The notes beneath the pieces were generated by a model. It saw only the letters and a program-made list of their open reading frames with translations, was not told the origin of the DNA and searched no databases. The position numbers and the translations under genes are program-made. Below, piece after piece: positions 25,235-38,800 of a stretch of 64,000 nucleotides of DNA (positions are counted from its first letter, which is position 1; each line of letters opens with the position of its first letter). Source of the stretch: Theocolax elegans (Eukaryota > Arthropoda > Insecta > Hymenoptera > Cerocephalidae); contig CM047428.1 of assembly GCA_026168455.1 (NCBI GenBank), positions 86,446,594-86,510,593 of the forward strand, read 5' to 3'.

Positions 25235-28200
25235 CACGCCAATATGTACATGTAGATGTGTATATGTTTGCATGTATGGGTGTGCATGTATAGAGATGTA
25301 CGTGCGCACGGGGAAGTAGAAGTAGGGGATAAGTGACAGTGCGCCGTCGCGCGTTACACTGATGGGAATGTGCAGTCAGGAGCTTCCCGTGGCTGACGTG
25401 TTTTTGATTTATGCGAGATCGAACGAGGGACGACGTCGCCTTTCTCTCTCTCTCTCTCTCTCTCCCTCTCTCCCCACGTTGCTGTAGCCTAAACGCGCAC
25501 GCACCAAAGTTGTGCATTATTACGCAGTTTTCCCATTAGTACTGATCCTCCTGCAATAATGGAAAGTGACGTACGCTTCTTCCTCGTCGCTCTGCTCATT
25601 TATGCGGCGAGCTCAACGAATAAAAAAATCTGCACTACCAGATGCTACTGTCGATTCTGTTGCCACGGTGTGTACACCCAAGAGCCCAAGAGAGAAACAG
25701 AGAGAGGGTGTAGTACAACACGGAAAATCCCCGAGTTTCAAGTTTATTCATTATGCAACAATGCGAGTTCAATTTTTCCAAGACGCATTGTCCAACTTTT
25801 TCCCTTTCTTCGTCGATGCAACCTTCTCTCTTGATACGCTAACTTTGTTAATATTCTCGGAATACTTTTATTTTCTTCTTTAATGAGTTGCGAATTTTTA
25901 TAACGAATCATCGTCTAATGGGATGGAACTATCGAATGTATCGAACAAAAAGAAAATTGATTTTTCATTTCCTCGTTCATTTATTATATTTGTTAAATAA
26001 GGATAGAATGTATATCCTACTCAACTTTTACCCTCTCTACTTCACTGACACTTGCTATATTTATCGATTTTTGAGAAATTCTTTCAATTTTTAAAATTAT
26101 TGTAATTGTTTGTAAATTTAAAGTTATTCAACTATATGAACTAATTTTATTTTAAAATGTTTGGCACGCTATTTTTCCAAAAGTAACGAACGTCTCTCTA
26201 AAATTAACTAAGCACGTGAGAACATTAACATAGAAAACAAACTTTTTGAACTCTTAGAATTTAATAAATTAATGTCCTTTTTAATTACATTTAATTATAT
26301 CGGATAAAATGTGAGTATGGCACTTCTCCATAAATATTTTTCCAGGAAATTTAATCGCTTCCCAAATGTCTTTGAGTAAAATATATCTCCTTCAGAGACA
26401 ATTCTGGGTATATCGGCATCAAGTAACAATTTTTAAATTACTTATTTCTATTTACGTCCAATTTTCAAATGTTATAAAATATCTTTTTATTTCTTATTTT
26501 TCTTATTTTTCTTATTTTGACACTTTGATAACAATCTTTGTTTGTTTCTTTCTTTCGAGTAAATATTTACGCTGAACATTTTTTTGGTACGGTTTAGTAA
26601 ATCATAGTAATTCAGAATACCATTTGAGAATCTCACCACATATATTAATATAAGAGATTATCTCGAATATAACCTGATTTATTTTTTTCGAGTGAAAGAT
26701 CATTGAATTCGAATGAAATTTTTACTTAAAAAACTCAATTTTGACAGTACAGCTTCGAGTTGTTACGCGAAAAAAATAACGTTTCCACTCGAATAAATGA
26801 AGATGGCGAACATACGCGGAAATACGTGCAGTGTACACGTATATAAATTTTATTTATACGAATAATTCGACTTAAGATACATTTTGACGGGAAGTCGGAT
26901 GCGTCTCTGCTAGAGACGTAAAATTTCGTCGAACGTTATAATAATGTCATTATGCGACGCCGAAAGAGAGGGAGAGAGGGAGAATGCGAGAAAATGAAGC
27001 GGGCCTCGCGTGAACTTTTAAACGTGAATAATGGAAGAGGAGAGACGCTTCGCTCGAACGCGATTATTTCTCAAGAACAATGGACCTGAGGGGACAAACT
27101 TGAATCTCTCCTTTCGCTTCCTTTTTGTCCTCTCGCACCTCGACCAATCAGCCGACGGTTTTGTTCGACGACCGAGAAAGGAAAAGAGGTGTTCGAGGAA
27201 CGACGAGCGCTTCGCTACCCCAAATGGCCTTTCTTTTTCAACCGATATTTATCTAATCGAACTTCTTTTCTCATCTTCACTTTTTTCCCCTCGGCTCTTC
27301 TCAACATTTTCTCTCTCCCTCTCTTTCTTCCGTTCCTTATGTATACAAAGAAATCCGAGAAAATAAGGATAATTCTCTTAGTTTTTCGTTTCGTTTAATT
27401 ATTTAACTTTAACATCGGCATCATTAAATTGAGATTATATTTTACAACATCGGGATTGTAATTAAATTACGGATTAAATAAAATACCGATCGAATCGATA
27501 TAATATATACACACACCATCTTTATTTATTTTCAATTAACAAAATACAATTATCAGATTAGAAAAGTCCATTGCGACCGAAGATTGAACTTTCTTTAGAT
27601 ACACCGATTGCAATCGTTAGTTGGAAAATACATTCCAATCGATCGCTCTTCCTCGTAATTACATATATAATTAATTAAGATATCGACTAGAACGTTTAAA
27701 CGTCAAATTGATACATTACATTGCACCACTTATAATTGTTCACTTGTATTATTATTATTATCATTATTATTATTATCAGAATCATAATTATTATTACCAG
27801 CGTATCTTCGATTTTATTAGTGATTGCTCTTATAAACGCGACGGTTTTATATATTGTTAAAAGGATGTTGGGATCTTAATTACAGAGATTTATACCTTTG
27901 AAATGTTCAATTAAAAATCGGAAAAAAATTATACGAATATTTTAAAATAGAAGAAATAACGACGTTTTAAGAAAACTAAAATATTTAAAGGACGAATCAT
28001 CTCAGAGGCAATAAAGATCAAATTTTTCGAGTTCAAAATATTTCGTTTTTTACCGTAGTTTACCGTAGTATTATCAAAGGATTAATGAAATATCTTTTTA
28101 AAAGCCGTTTGACCAAAAGCTGACTGGTAAGTCCGTAAATAGTGGCAAGAAATGATTTCAACTTATGTTAAAATATTAAATTTCTAATCTACGGTAATTG

Positions 28201-28782
28201 CAATAAAAAGTGTATTCATCGTTTAGTACAATGAAAAATTGAAAAATGTTCAATAGGAATAAATTGATAATTTGTATTAACTTTAATATGGTCTTGATGT
28301 ATAACGGCTGATCAATAATTATAAAGAAAAGCAATATCCGAAAAATCACAGACAAATTGGAGATTTAAAAATTGAAAAAATTAGGGTACATTGTTTAAAG
28401 ATTTCCAAGAAATATCTTATTCTTTAGTTATATTTTAAAAATAAAAGACGGAAGGAACGTTTTAATAAAAATAATCGGGATTCGTACCAAATATTCGAAA
28501 ATAACTCGAAGTTAACCGATCCAACAGGGTAATGTTCTCCGAAAATTCGAAAATTCTACTGAAAGAGTACCTTAACTAAAACTGTAATTCGGCTGAGAGA
28601 AAAAAAGGTTGCATTGCACGAAGATACAGACATATGTAGGATAACGTGATACAAGACAGTCATATAGAGTGAACGTAATATCACTCGAAGGAAGCGTCGG
28701 TGTACAATACATCGTGGTGATGGTGGACGTCGTGTATAACTTTGCTTCCCGGGCAAAGTGCCGATGAACCGAGACGGCCTAA

Positions 28783-29053
28783 AGGAGGGAGGGAGAGAGA
28801 GAGAGAGAGAGAGAGAGGAGGGAGGGGGAGGAGAACTTGGCTAACTTGCAGTTGTGTCGAGCGTAGCCTGCTTTGCTTTGCGGAAGCTCGGCCCCGAGTA
28901 ATTTCCGCATTGTCGTTAAGTTAATAGGTCTTCGCCCTCGGGTCCTATCTAGCTTCTGTCTATAACCGTGCACGTGTGTCTCTGTTTGTGCATGCCTCGC
29001 TACGTGTGTACAGACTGCACGAGAACCAACCGGGAGAGAGAGAGAGAGAGAGA
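28783..29053. repeat. Paired GA tracts upstream of the alternative first exon
   Basis: GA-rich tracts at 28783-28833 and 29033-29053 flank a mixed-composition leader region directly before ATG 29070. GAGA elements are common near insect promoters, so a start site in this interval is plausible. Confidence 0.6.
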
Positions 29054-29056
29054 TCG

Positions 29057-29080
29057 ATGGACGAAATGAATGTCGAATGA
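29057..29080 (+). other. Upstream ORF overlapping the alternative luna start
   Basis: ATG 29057 opens a seven-codon frame (MDEMNVE, stop TGA at 29078-29080). It overlaps ATG 29070 in another frame. It has G at +4. If 29070 is used as a start, this upstream ORF could lower its translation through leaky scanning. This is inference from position only. Confidence 0.3.
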
Positions 29081-29105
29081 GCCATTGGACTGTCCAATCA
29101 TTCAG
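29070..29105 (+). CDS. luna: luna candidate alternative first coding exon (12 codons, [12 protein letters not shown])
   Basis: This short reading frame begins at ATG 29070 and ends in CAG directly before a strong donor, GTACGT, at 29106. It ends in phase 0, exactly what the next exon (TCYEMERYL) needs. A TGA sits in frame immediately upstream (29067-29069), so the ATG is the first possible start in this frame. The ATG context is weak (T at -3). A seven-codon upstream ORF (29057-29080) overlaps it. No homology to known KLF N termini is visible to me. It would replace the canonical 34-residue KLF6/7 N terminus. Alternatively the exon is a non-coding 5' leader and translation starts at the methionine of EMERYL at 29899. 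Confidence 0.5.
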
Positions 29106-32100
29106 GTACGTCCCGTCGATATACGCTAGCTAGCTCACTTTCTGAAGGCCCACTATACCACCCTTTTTTATTCTTTACCCAAAAACCTCGATACTCCCTG
29201 TGGACGTCTATTGTCACTGGGTTATCGCGTTCAGATTGATCGGTTCCGATACTTTTTTGCTCTTCACCTCTCTCTCTCTCTCTCCCCTTCTCTGTAATTT
29301 AACAATTTTAAAACTCCTGGTATAAATTACCTTTCCCAGCTATATATATTCCGGATATATATGAAAAGTTACTTTATAATACCTTTCTTGTTAATGAATA
29401 ATTTCTGGTCTATTTGAACTCGCTCAATTGAACTCACCCAATATATAAAACTTAAAAATTATTAAAATAAACGATAAATTATTATATGTATCTGTAGCAC
29501 ATTCTATTGAATGACCACAGTGTTTAGTAATTAGATCGTAGAATAACAAAATCCAAAAAATTATAATTTACGATAAATGTTAAATAAATATTCTAGAAAA
29601 ATTATACATTTTCACGCGCTGGATTTTCCACTTCAACTTTTTGGATCTTGTCATTGTATGATTTAATCACATGAAACGTACACCAACGCTTGATCGTACA
29701 CATTTCCCGGTGTACGCAAAAGAATGCCCGAAAAAATTATTGCAAGTTGAATTAATTGCAGACAATTAACAATTATAATTTATAATTATCATAAACATTG
29801 GAATTTTAACTAAAAACCTTTAAACTCAATTTAGTTTGATGTAAATTTTAACGAAAACCTTTGCCTCGCTTTTTGTTGAAACGCAGACATGCTACGAGAT
29901 GGAAAGGTACCTGAAGGATGAGCCGAAATTACAGTCGTACAAAAAGCTCCCTACGGAGCTGGACACAGCACCGTGGAATTTATTCAGGGCACCGCAGATT
30001 TGGACCGCCACCACTGGATCCGCAAGTGCACAGTTTGAACCCTCGATCAAAATGGAGGTCAGCTATCACTAAACATACATTTTACATTTAATTATCCACG
30101 TATATACGTTCCCGTTAGTTATCATTATTATTTATTTATTCATTTATTTTGTAGACCCTTACGAATTTACCGCGAGTCACGTGACACACGGGTGTAGTAA
30201 GTGGTAGTGCCCGAGTTCGGTCAGCCGCGTCCGTTGCACGCGCGCGCCAACGGTATATTCTAATACTTCGCTTGACACTCCTCAAGTTTCGTTGAACCTT
30301 TCGTACCTACGAAAGTTAATGTAGTCGAATAAATTTTGCAGGATTAATTAATTACAGTACACTGTGCAATAATAAAGTAAAATTCGTTTTTTTTTATAAC
30401 GACGAATTGTTCATAGCAAATGAGTTTGAGTAACCTTTTTAATTAGTTATTGATCGTCCTGATTGTTCGGTAAAGGAAAAAAACAAGAATAGTTGTAAAT
30501 ATTTAAAGAATAATTTATTTATGATAACTGTGTGTTTGGGATGAAAATATGTAGGTGACGACGTCGACGGACGACCGGGACACACTTTGTCTGGACGACA
30601 TAAAGTTGAGCCCGGGTGAACACAGTCACAATGGCCGCGACAGGGATCTACTTGACCGACACCTGGACTCGTTATCGATGTCGTCGGCGAGTTCGGCGTG
30701 CTCGGCTCTTTCCTGGGATGGATCGCCTTCGCTCTCCTGTCGAGCGCTCATCCTCAAGAAAGAACCCAGCGAAGACCTTGAGGAAGATGAAGAGCACGAG
30801 GTACCTCATGACGAATCATTTATTTTTACCTTTTTCATTTCGTATAACTACGTTTTGAGGAAATCACCATTCGACGACGTAAAAAGTCGTTTTCGAATTA
30901 TTAAGCGAAACACTAAATTTAATTCACAAAATAAGTATATATATATATAAACATCGATTTGTCTATAACTTTCAAATCGAAAAATGAACATTGTTACATT
31001 GTTAATAAATTAAAAATTATACACAATTAATAAATTTCGAAATTAGAAAAAATAATACATAAATATAAATAAAACTAGTAATAATTTAAAATGTTGCTAA
31101 TCATAAAAGGAATAATGATTACTTAAGAATCCATATTCAATTATTTACATACTATCGGATACGTTTGTAGATTTTGACGCAATCGATGATTTAGAGAGTA
31201 GTAATAGATATGTAAATATATAAAAATAATGACGAATTCTAAAGCTCGACACCTCGTGATTTAAATACGGTTACATATCATTTTTCAAATAATTTCCATT
31301 GAGTCAGTACATTTCATTCGCAAAGTTTAATAAAAAATTCTTCCGTAAAACGGTGCAGCCAAATAAATTTGACACGAGTAACGAGATTGCGAATAAAGAA
31401 AAAGATAATATTAGACAATTTGCGATTACTCCCCTCCGAAAGTCCGAATGTTGAAATTGAATATGTAAAAAAAGGAAAAATGAAAATGTTTGTCTTTGCC
31501 TCGACAGGAAATCGAAGAGGAGGAAGACAGCGGCTGCGAAGGCGAGGGACAAATTCTGACGCCACCCTCGAGTCCAGAGTCTGGACAGGGTCACTCGAAT
31601 TCGAGTCACTCGTCAACCGGTAGCTCGATGCTCGATGTACACAATCTTAATCTTCACGGTACAAACGGTAGGAGCGCAATCGTTAGGGTTACCACTGCAA
31701 ACGCACAAAGTGTCGCGAGGTAAATATTAGAAAAAAAAGGGGGGGGGGAAACGTCGAGATGACGTATAGATTGGTAAAATGGTTAAATTGGGAGAAAGGT
31801 AAAAAGAAATAGAGTGAAAGTAAAAATGCAAAAACGTTGCAGATTGATCTCAGTTGCGACGAACGGATTCCCAGCGGTGAGCGGGTCGACGCAGCACGCG
31901 CACGCCGGGACCGCGACGGTCGTGACCGCCAGCCACGTGAACGTCAACAACAGGCATCACGCGAGGAGTCACGAGCACAGTCCGCCCGACACAAAACGCA
32001 GGATACACAAGTGCCAGTTCCCCGGCTGCAAGAAAGTTTATACCAAGAGTTCTCACCTCAAAGCTCACCAGAGGACGCACACGGGTAAGCTACTTTGTTA

Positions 32101-35100
32101 ATACCATTTACATTAATACCATTTACATTTACCAACTGAACACCTGCGTACTTCCACTCGCTAAAATTACCTATTAAAATATACTTTATTACTTAGTAAT
32201 GAAAGTACAGACTGTATCATTATATATATATCATGATTAATACAATTAGTACACTTTGTACCATAATTTACAGCAATAATTTTTGTACATATTGTCTATT
32301 GACTATTACACTACGCTACTTCAAACAAAATTCTAATATTACAATAATATTATTTAAATATATGTATGTCAGTAGCAACTTTGATGCGTCGCTTTACAAT
32401 TGAAAATAAAAATAAAGAACATTGTTTATTTGCACGAAAATTGAGATTTCATTAAATTTAAATTTAAATATTATGGATTTAAATATTGCAATCAATTTTT
32501 TCATAACTTTAAATAGAATAAATAAATAAATATTTAAAGAAACTAATAAGTAAATAAATACTTAAATGCACAAAAGAAGTATAAAAATTAATATATTTTT
32601 ATTGCTTTACGTATAATACAGTGCTTTTTTTGTACTTCCTGACAGTCTATACATCCATCACTACACGATATAGTAATATTTGATACAACATATTTATTTA
32701 TGTTACACTACTCGTTCAATATCATTTGGTGACTATTGGATAGGTAATAGGTTTATTTTTCGTATATAATTAGACAACTTCACCATTAATTTTGAACGAA
32801 ATAATTCGACCGACGAGCGAACGGTGTAATTAAAACAACGTAATAATTACGAAACGGTTGTGCGCATTAGCTACGTCAAAATTATATCCGATCAACGTTA
32901 TATTTTATTTAAAATTTATATTAAACTTGCGAGCTTTGCAATTCAACGTCTAGCTGTATGCACACGCACACACACACAGACACACAGGCATACACACACA
33001 TGTACGTACTAAAGTTGTAACTGCGTTTTGAATTCAAGTCATGTCTGACAAACGGGATCCCGGTTGAAACTCAAATGAAAATGAGCTGCTTTACATAACC
33101 ACGTACTTTTCCTAAATAAACGACACTCGTACCGTTGATAAATTTCATCCTAATTTCGTGGAGAATTTAATGCAATTATCAATACGAGGATAGACCGATG
33201 GGAATTGTCAAGAAAAATCAATAGGTTAACCAACCGTTACAATTGCGTTCAAATTTTAATATATTTTCATCAGTGACGAAATCGCACATTCCTTATCCGT
33301 TGTATCGATACAACGGTTGATGATTCATTGTTGGGTATAGGAACAAGTTCAGTACTCGATTTGACGCTTATCTGCCAACGTTTTCTTGTATCATTCATCG
33401 AAGAATACTGAAAATAATAGATTTCTTTATCTATGTGAAGTTCAAAAATATCTAATACCTTTATACGAAAACCTGCTTGTTCTAATAATATTCTTCGACA
33501 ATTAAGCGGAATTTTCGTTTATACAAAAAAATGAAGAATCCAACATTCAAAAAGGTCATTATTCTACGATCAAGCAAATTCCTCATAATTATAAAAAAAT
33601 AATCACCTTAAAGAAATCACATTACCCTACTATTTTTTTTGTAATTATCAAAGTCTCCTACCATATCCATTGGCGATTGTTCATATTTTCACTATGTTTC
33701 AATTTCACATCCATTTGATTTCTCATCTTGCTCCGCGCTTTGTAATTTTCGACCGATTTTTCCCTTTGACGAGAGAGAGAGGGGGGGGGGGGGGGAGGAG
33801 AACAAGATACACGTGGAAATGAGCGGTTATTCGGATTCGAGGTTAGCCAGCGGAGGAATAACTGCGGTGCCCGACTGCCCTTACCTCGAAACCCGCGAAT
33901 TGCTTTACGCCGACCGTTAACCAAACACTGTGTTATACGCATCGAGAACACTGCCAGTTGGAGATTATATGCATAAAACATATATAAACTTTGTACAATT
34001 ATGAAAATAATTCGCCTGTGCGCGTTAATAAACTATACTATATCCTTTGTGTTTGCGCTCTAACCTCAAAAGTATTAGAAAACGAAAAAAAAACAGAAAA
34101 TTAAATGTCGCCAAGTTTCATCTATTTATTTTATAAAAGTATAAAATAAGTTTCTATTCAGCATATCTAACATTGGAAGTTTCTGATTTACAAATGCATA
34201 AAGTTTTATATTTCGAAGTTTATTTTTTACATTTCTAAACAAAATATCTGCTTTTATAAAATATGTTATAAGTTCCAAGTTTCCACTTTGTCAAAATATA
34301 AAATGGCGTTCCGATATTTCAAGAGTAAAATAATAAAATTTCTACTTGTGAAAAGTAAATGAAAAGTATAAAGTTCCAAGTTTCTACTTTACGCAAGTTC
34401 AAAGTTCCAATTCCTCGTTTACGAAAAGTATTCGATTTTTACTTTTCAAAGTCGAGCAACATGATATTTCCAATTTACGGAAGTATAAAATTTCGTTCCG
34501 TCATTTAGAAAATAGAATGATGGAAATTTGTACTTGTGAATGATGCACAGTTCCAAAAATATATAGAGATTCAAGTTTCTAGTTTATAAACGTTGGAACG
34601 AATTATGCTTCATTTTTGACGCATCGAATACATTGAACTTTTTTAACTTCACAATACTTCTATATACTTTATGTCATTTTCTTAAATTTTAGATTGTTTA
34701 TACATTTACGTACCTCCACAGGTTAATAATGTTATCTAGTTTTAATGAAAGACGACTATGTAATTTAGATTAAATTGTACTTGAAAGTGTTTACTCGAAA
34801 GGAAAAGGAAAAACGGGAGGTAATACAAACCCAATAATCGTATCTATTGAACAATTGATCGATTATAATTTGGTATAAGTGTATAAGACAAGTGTCTTTC
34901 TCGAACTGTAGAGCAATTACCTCGTTAAGAAAAAAGAATCGGAAGAAATAGGTATATGTGTGCGCGCGTCGTCTAAGCTAATTATTTTAGGGCTCATCGA
35001 GCCGCAAGCAAGAAGTGGATGAAAAAAAAGAAAGAAGAGAAAAAAAAGAGACTCAGGAAGTTATCTCTCGTGGAAATCGTCGTCGTTGGTTCCCTTGTAA

Positions 35101-35795
35101 TACAATTTGAAGACTCGCGCGCGTACAGATGGAATCTAATTGTTTGTAAGCTAGGATGCTCCTCTCTCCCTGTTTCCCTCTGCTGGTACGCTTTATGAAA
35201 GACTTTGAGAGATCCTCGTCGTTTGCCCAGGGATAGAGTAATCGAAAAACCGATGCTGCCGGTCCTGGTGGCGGTGGTAGTGGTGGTGGTGCTCCTGCTC
35301 CTGCTCCTGCTCCTGCTCGGACGACCGAACGGGAGATTGAAAGAAAGAAAAGGACAGAAGGATATATACTTTGATCTCGCGTCTCTCGAATCGAATTTCT
35401 GTGCGTCCAAAGAGCTCGGCACAACTAAAGGGAAGTACACACACGTACGGATCGAGGGGTAGAGATAGAGGTAGATAGGGAGAGAGGGAGAGGAGGATGG
35501 GTCGGTATCCTCGGTTCGTCTTTAAGGTCAGCAAGCCGGCAAACGAAAAGCTTCTTCTCTACGACTCCGTCGGGACCTTTCCTCTTTCCTCTTTCTATCT
35601 TTTACCTTTCTTTTTTTCTTTCTTCTTTCCCGCCTCTTCGCTCTTAACCATGCCGCCTCTCTCTTTCCCTCTTCCATCTTCCATCACTTTTCCTTCTTTC
35701 TGTGTGTTTTAGACCAAGGTTCACGGATATTGCCCGTTGCCGAATTATTTGCCGAAACGAGGGAATACTCAAGTTTTACCTAATTTTCTTCTGCT

Positions 35796-35833
<38 letters not shown>

Positions 35834-38800
35834 CTTCAGCCCCTACATATATATATACTCTCACACATTTCGTCGTTTGATTGTTCGGCCGTAACTATTC
35901 GATTGATCGATCTTGCACTGTATTGCTAATTTGATAAAATAAAAAATTTCCTTCCAAACATTTCACTTGAAAGTGTAATGTTTATTCGATTCAACGGATT
36001 CGCGGGGTTAATGGTTACATTGTGACCCGAGAAATCGTGAAGTTTATGAGAATTAAACAAGCGATACATATAAGAACATTACTTGTAGAATATTTTTTTA
36101 GTCAATATCATTATATTAGATAGTAGCTACATATAGAAGAAATACTTAAATCATAAATTGAATAAAAACAATTAGAAAAATTGCCAGAGAAAATAATAAA
36201 ATTTGCAAACTTAAATTTGAAATATTTTACTATTAAAATAGTGATAATTACTGTATAAAATAAGTATGTCCTTGTTTTACCAGAAAACATAGTAAAGTAA
36301 ATCTTAAGTATTTGTAAATTTTCCTCAATATGTTTGTAATTAGATGTTATTAAAAAAAAGTTTAGTAATTTTTTATCGAGTCTATCAATACAGTGATAAT
36401 GACTTTTGAATGACGGGTGGACGTGCCTAGTATTACGATCCGATTATCTGACTGAAAATCAAGAGGGAAATCTGTTGTTTATAGCGTACACTCCCTCTAT
36501 AGCTAACGGACTAATTCCTCTTTAATGAGCCATTAATATACGATCTTTGAGCGAGGTTTCTAAGAGATTAAGAAGGATTTAGTAGGTGCAATGAGAAGAC
36601 TCGCCTCTTGTTACTCATAATACCTTACCATTTTTTAATACGTTTTACCGCAAATGGATTTTCATTTAAAAAAACTATATCGTCAGATCCGATATTAAAT
36701 AATACAACGTAAATAAAGATTTATTTGTAAAACAAAATAAATCATGGAAATAATTTAAATTGAATTTCGCCTTTGGGAAAAAGATAAACAAACGCACTTT
36801 GACGAAAAGTTGATGCATCTTTTGTAGAGAGATTTTATCTGACAAACGCATAGAGAAATAGAGGATAATATCGACTGTCGACGTGTATGTCAGGGAGAAG
36901 AGAGAGAGAGAGAGGTTTTCAATTACAGATACTTTGCGTTTTAGTACTTCATTTCCACGCGAGGATGAAAAAAAAGGAGAAGGGGGATGAAACTATTGTT
37001 CTCTTGCCTATCGAAGACAACTTTGATCTATGTGGATTTTTTTTTGTATCTCTCAGTGTGTTCCATCGGTAAACATCAAGAGGAAAGTTAAAAGTAATTT
37101 CTGGCGAATAGATTTTACGATTACGAGACGACACAACGAGTTTCTAATACGAATGATAAAAGTGCAAAAGTGATTTTATTTATCTTTCTCACAATTATAA
37201 GAAACGAATCGATGTCCTTTTAATAAACAACGTTTTGTTTGTCTTTAACATATGACAAGTGAAATATTTTTCCAGATAAAATTGTTACCGCGCAAGGTAA
37301 AGAGTGTAAAAGATTTTTCCACTATCTTTATAAAAATATTATCAATTTTATATGTGGTGAGAAGTAAGAACGTGAAAATGCTTTGTAATTTAATTGTATT
37401 TAATAGTAAACTTTGTAAAAAAATCATGTAAAGCACAAAAAACTAGGAAAGAAATTTCGACGAATAAAGAAAAGAGAATAGAAAAGAGCCATCGATCTAA
37501 TGAATATTCGGAAAGTGTACGTTAAACCGAAAAGAAAGAGGGAGCGAGAGAGAAGCTGTTCGCAAGTTAGTCGCGCGGGAGTAAATATAAATTTGAAAAC
37601 GTTCTCGGGAAGTCTAGTTTTCTCGGAACATTAACTTGGCTGTTGATTTCTTCTCATCGTAAATCCCGAGCGGCAGATACAGCAGCACAACAACAACAAC
37701 AACAGCAGCAGCAGCAGCAGCACAGCAGCAGTACCAGGAGTAGCAGGAGCAAGACCGGCGACATCAATTCTTCTTTAGAAATATACAAGAGTACTCGGGC
37801 AATTGTGGGAAACTTAGTATAAACAGCTCCTGGCGCCGATAAAAAGTTTACGTTACTTTGTCGATTCGAAAAGGAATAGAGATCGAGCGGTGAGAGGAGG
37901 AGGAGGAGGAGGAGGAGGAGGAGGAGGAGGAGGAGAGGGTTGGTTCGTTTGTTTCATGGTTACCGAGAAAACTTAGGGGGAGGGAAGGGTTGTCCGATGC
38001 ATCCCCGTAATGCGATTCGTAAATAATGGCTTCTTCCTCTCTCGTGGGCTACGCGAAAGGAGCTTTAAAGCACACCCGGCATAAAGAAGGAGGTGGAGTG
38101 TACCATGCCGAAAGATACATAAATAAATATTGGCAAATGCGAGTGATGATATCGGTAACGAAATATATTTATATGTATTTGAGGATGCACAGGATGCGAT
38201 ACGTTATTGGACTTAAAATGGATCTTTATCTTATTTCAGCGGTTTCTCTCGGAAGTAGAAGAAAATTTGTATTATTTTCGTGGGAATCGGCGTAACAGGA
38301 CCAGACTCATTGGAATAAAATGATATACGAAAAGTAACTAGAAATTCATTTGTAGTATGGGAGAGTCGTTTCAAACCTTAGCCAAAGAATGCATCTACGC
38401 GATTGAACTTGGTGAATTCAAATATCTCTCGGTTGAGCATTGGGGTTGTCTATGTGTCTTTGTCTTCCTTACTCGATACTACGAGAGGCGTCTGCGCTCG
38501 GGTTACGAGAATCCTCTCGAATCGGTCTCGACGTTAAACTTTATGTCCCGTACGAGTAGCATTTCTAGCAATCCATGATTCCATGATGAAAGAGATTCTT
38601 CCCATGGGTTAAACATATTTAATTCAACGTTTGGCAATTATACTTTACAATTGATAGAGATTAGTCGTTTAGGTGGAAGTAGAAACTTTTAGTTTCCTAC
38701 GTAACAGGAGAAAAACGAATTATCGACTCTCAGTTTCTTGCTCCAACGAGGTTAGATCATTTAGTTTCTTATCTCGTTTAAAATAATCAAAGGATAATCA

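Larger units (their letters stand above)
19011..28780. other. Gene-free sequence upstream of the luna exon cluster
   Basis: This is mostly AT-rich DNA with GC-richer patches at 19.6-20.4, 24.3-25.7 and 26.9-27.3 kb. It includes CTT and AT microsatellites and the 21.3-22.1 kb repeat field. The open frames seen are short, T-rich and without recognisable domains. Confidence 0.55.

Noticed and set aside
1..29056. Search for the canonical 34-residue KLF6/7 first exon
   Set aside because: No segment ending in a WQQ-like sequence at a phase-0 donor with the expected IFRELQ or GYFSA words was found by eye. It is probably upstream of the window; a TBLASTN of a luna N terminus would settle it.
37680..37731. 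CAG repeat as a polyglutamine-coding exon
   Set aside because: It lies in the long intron with stop codons close by in the relevant frames and no splice sites that fit the luna phase.
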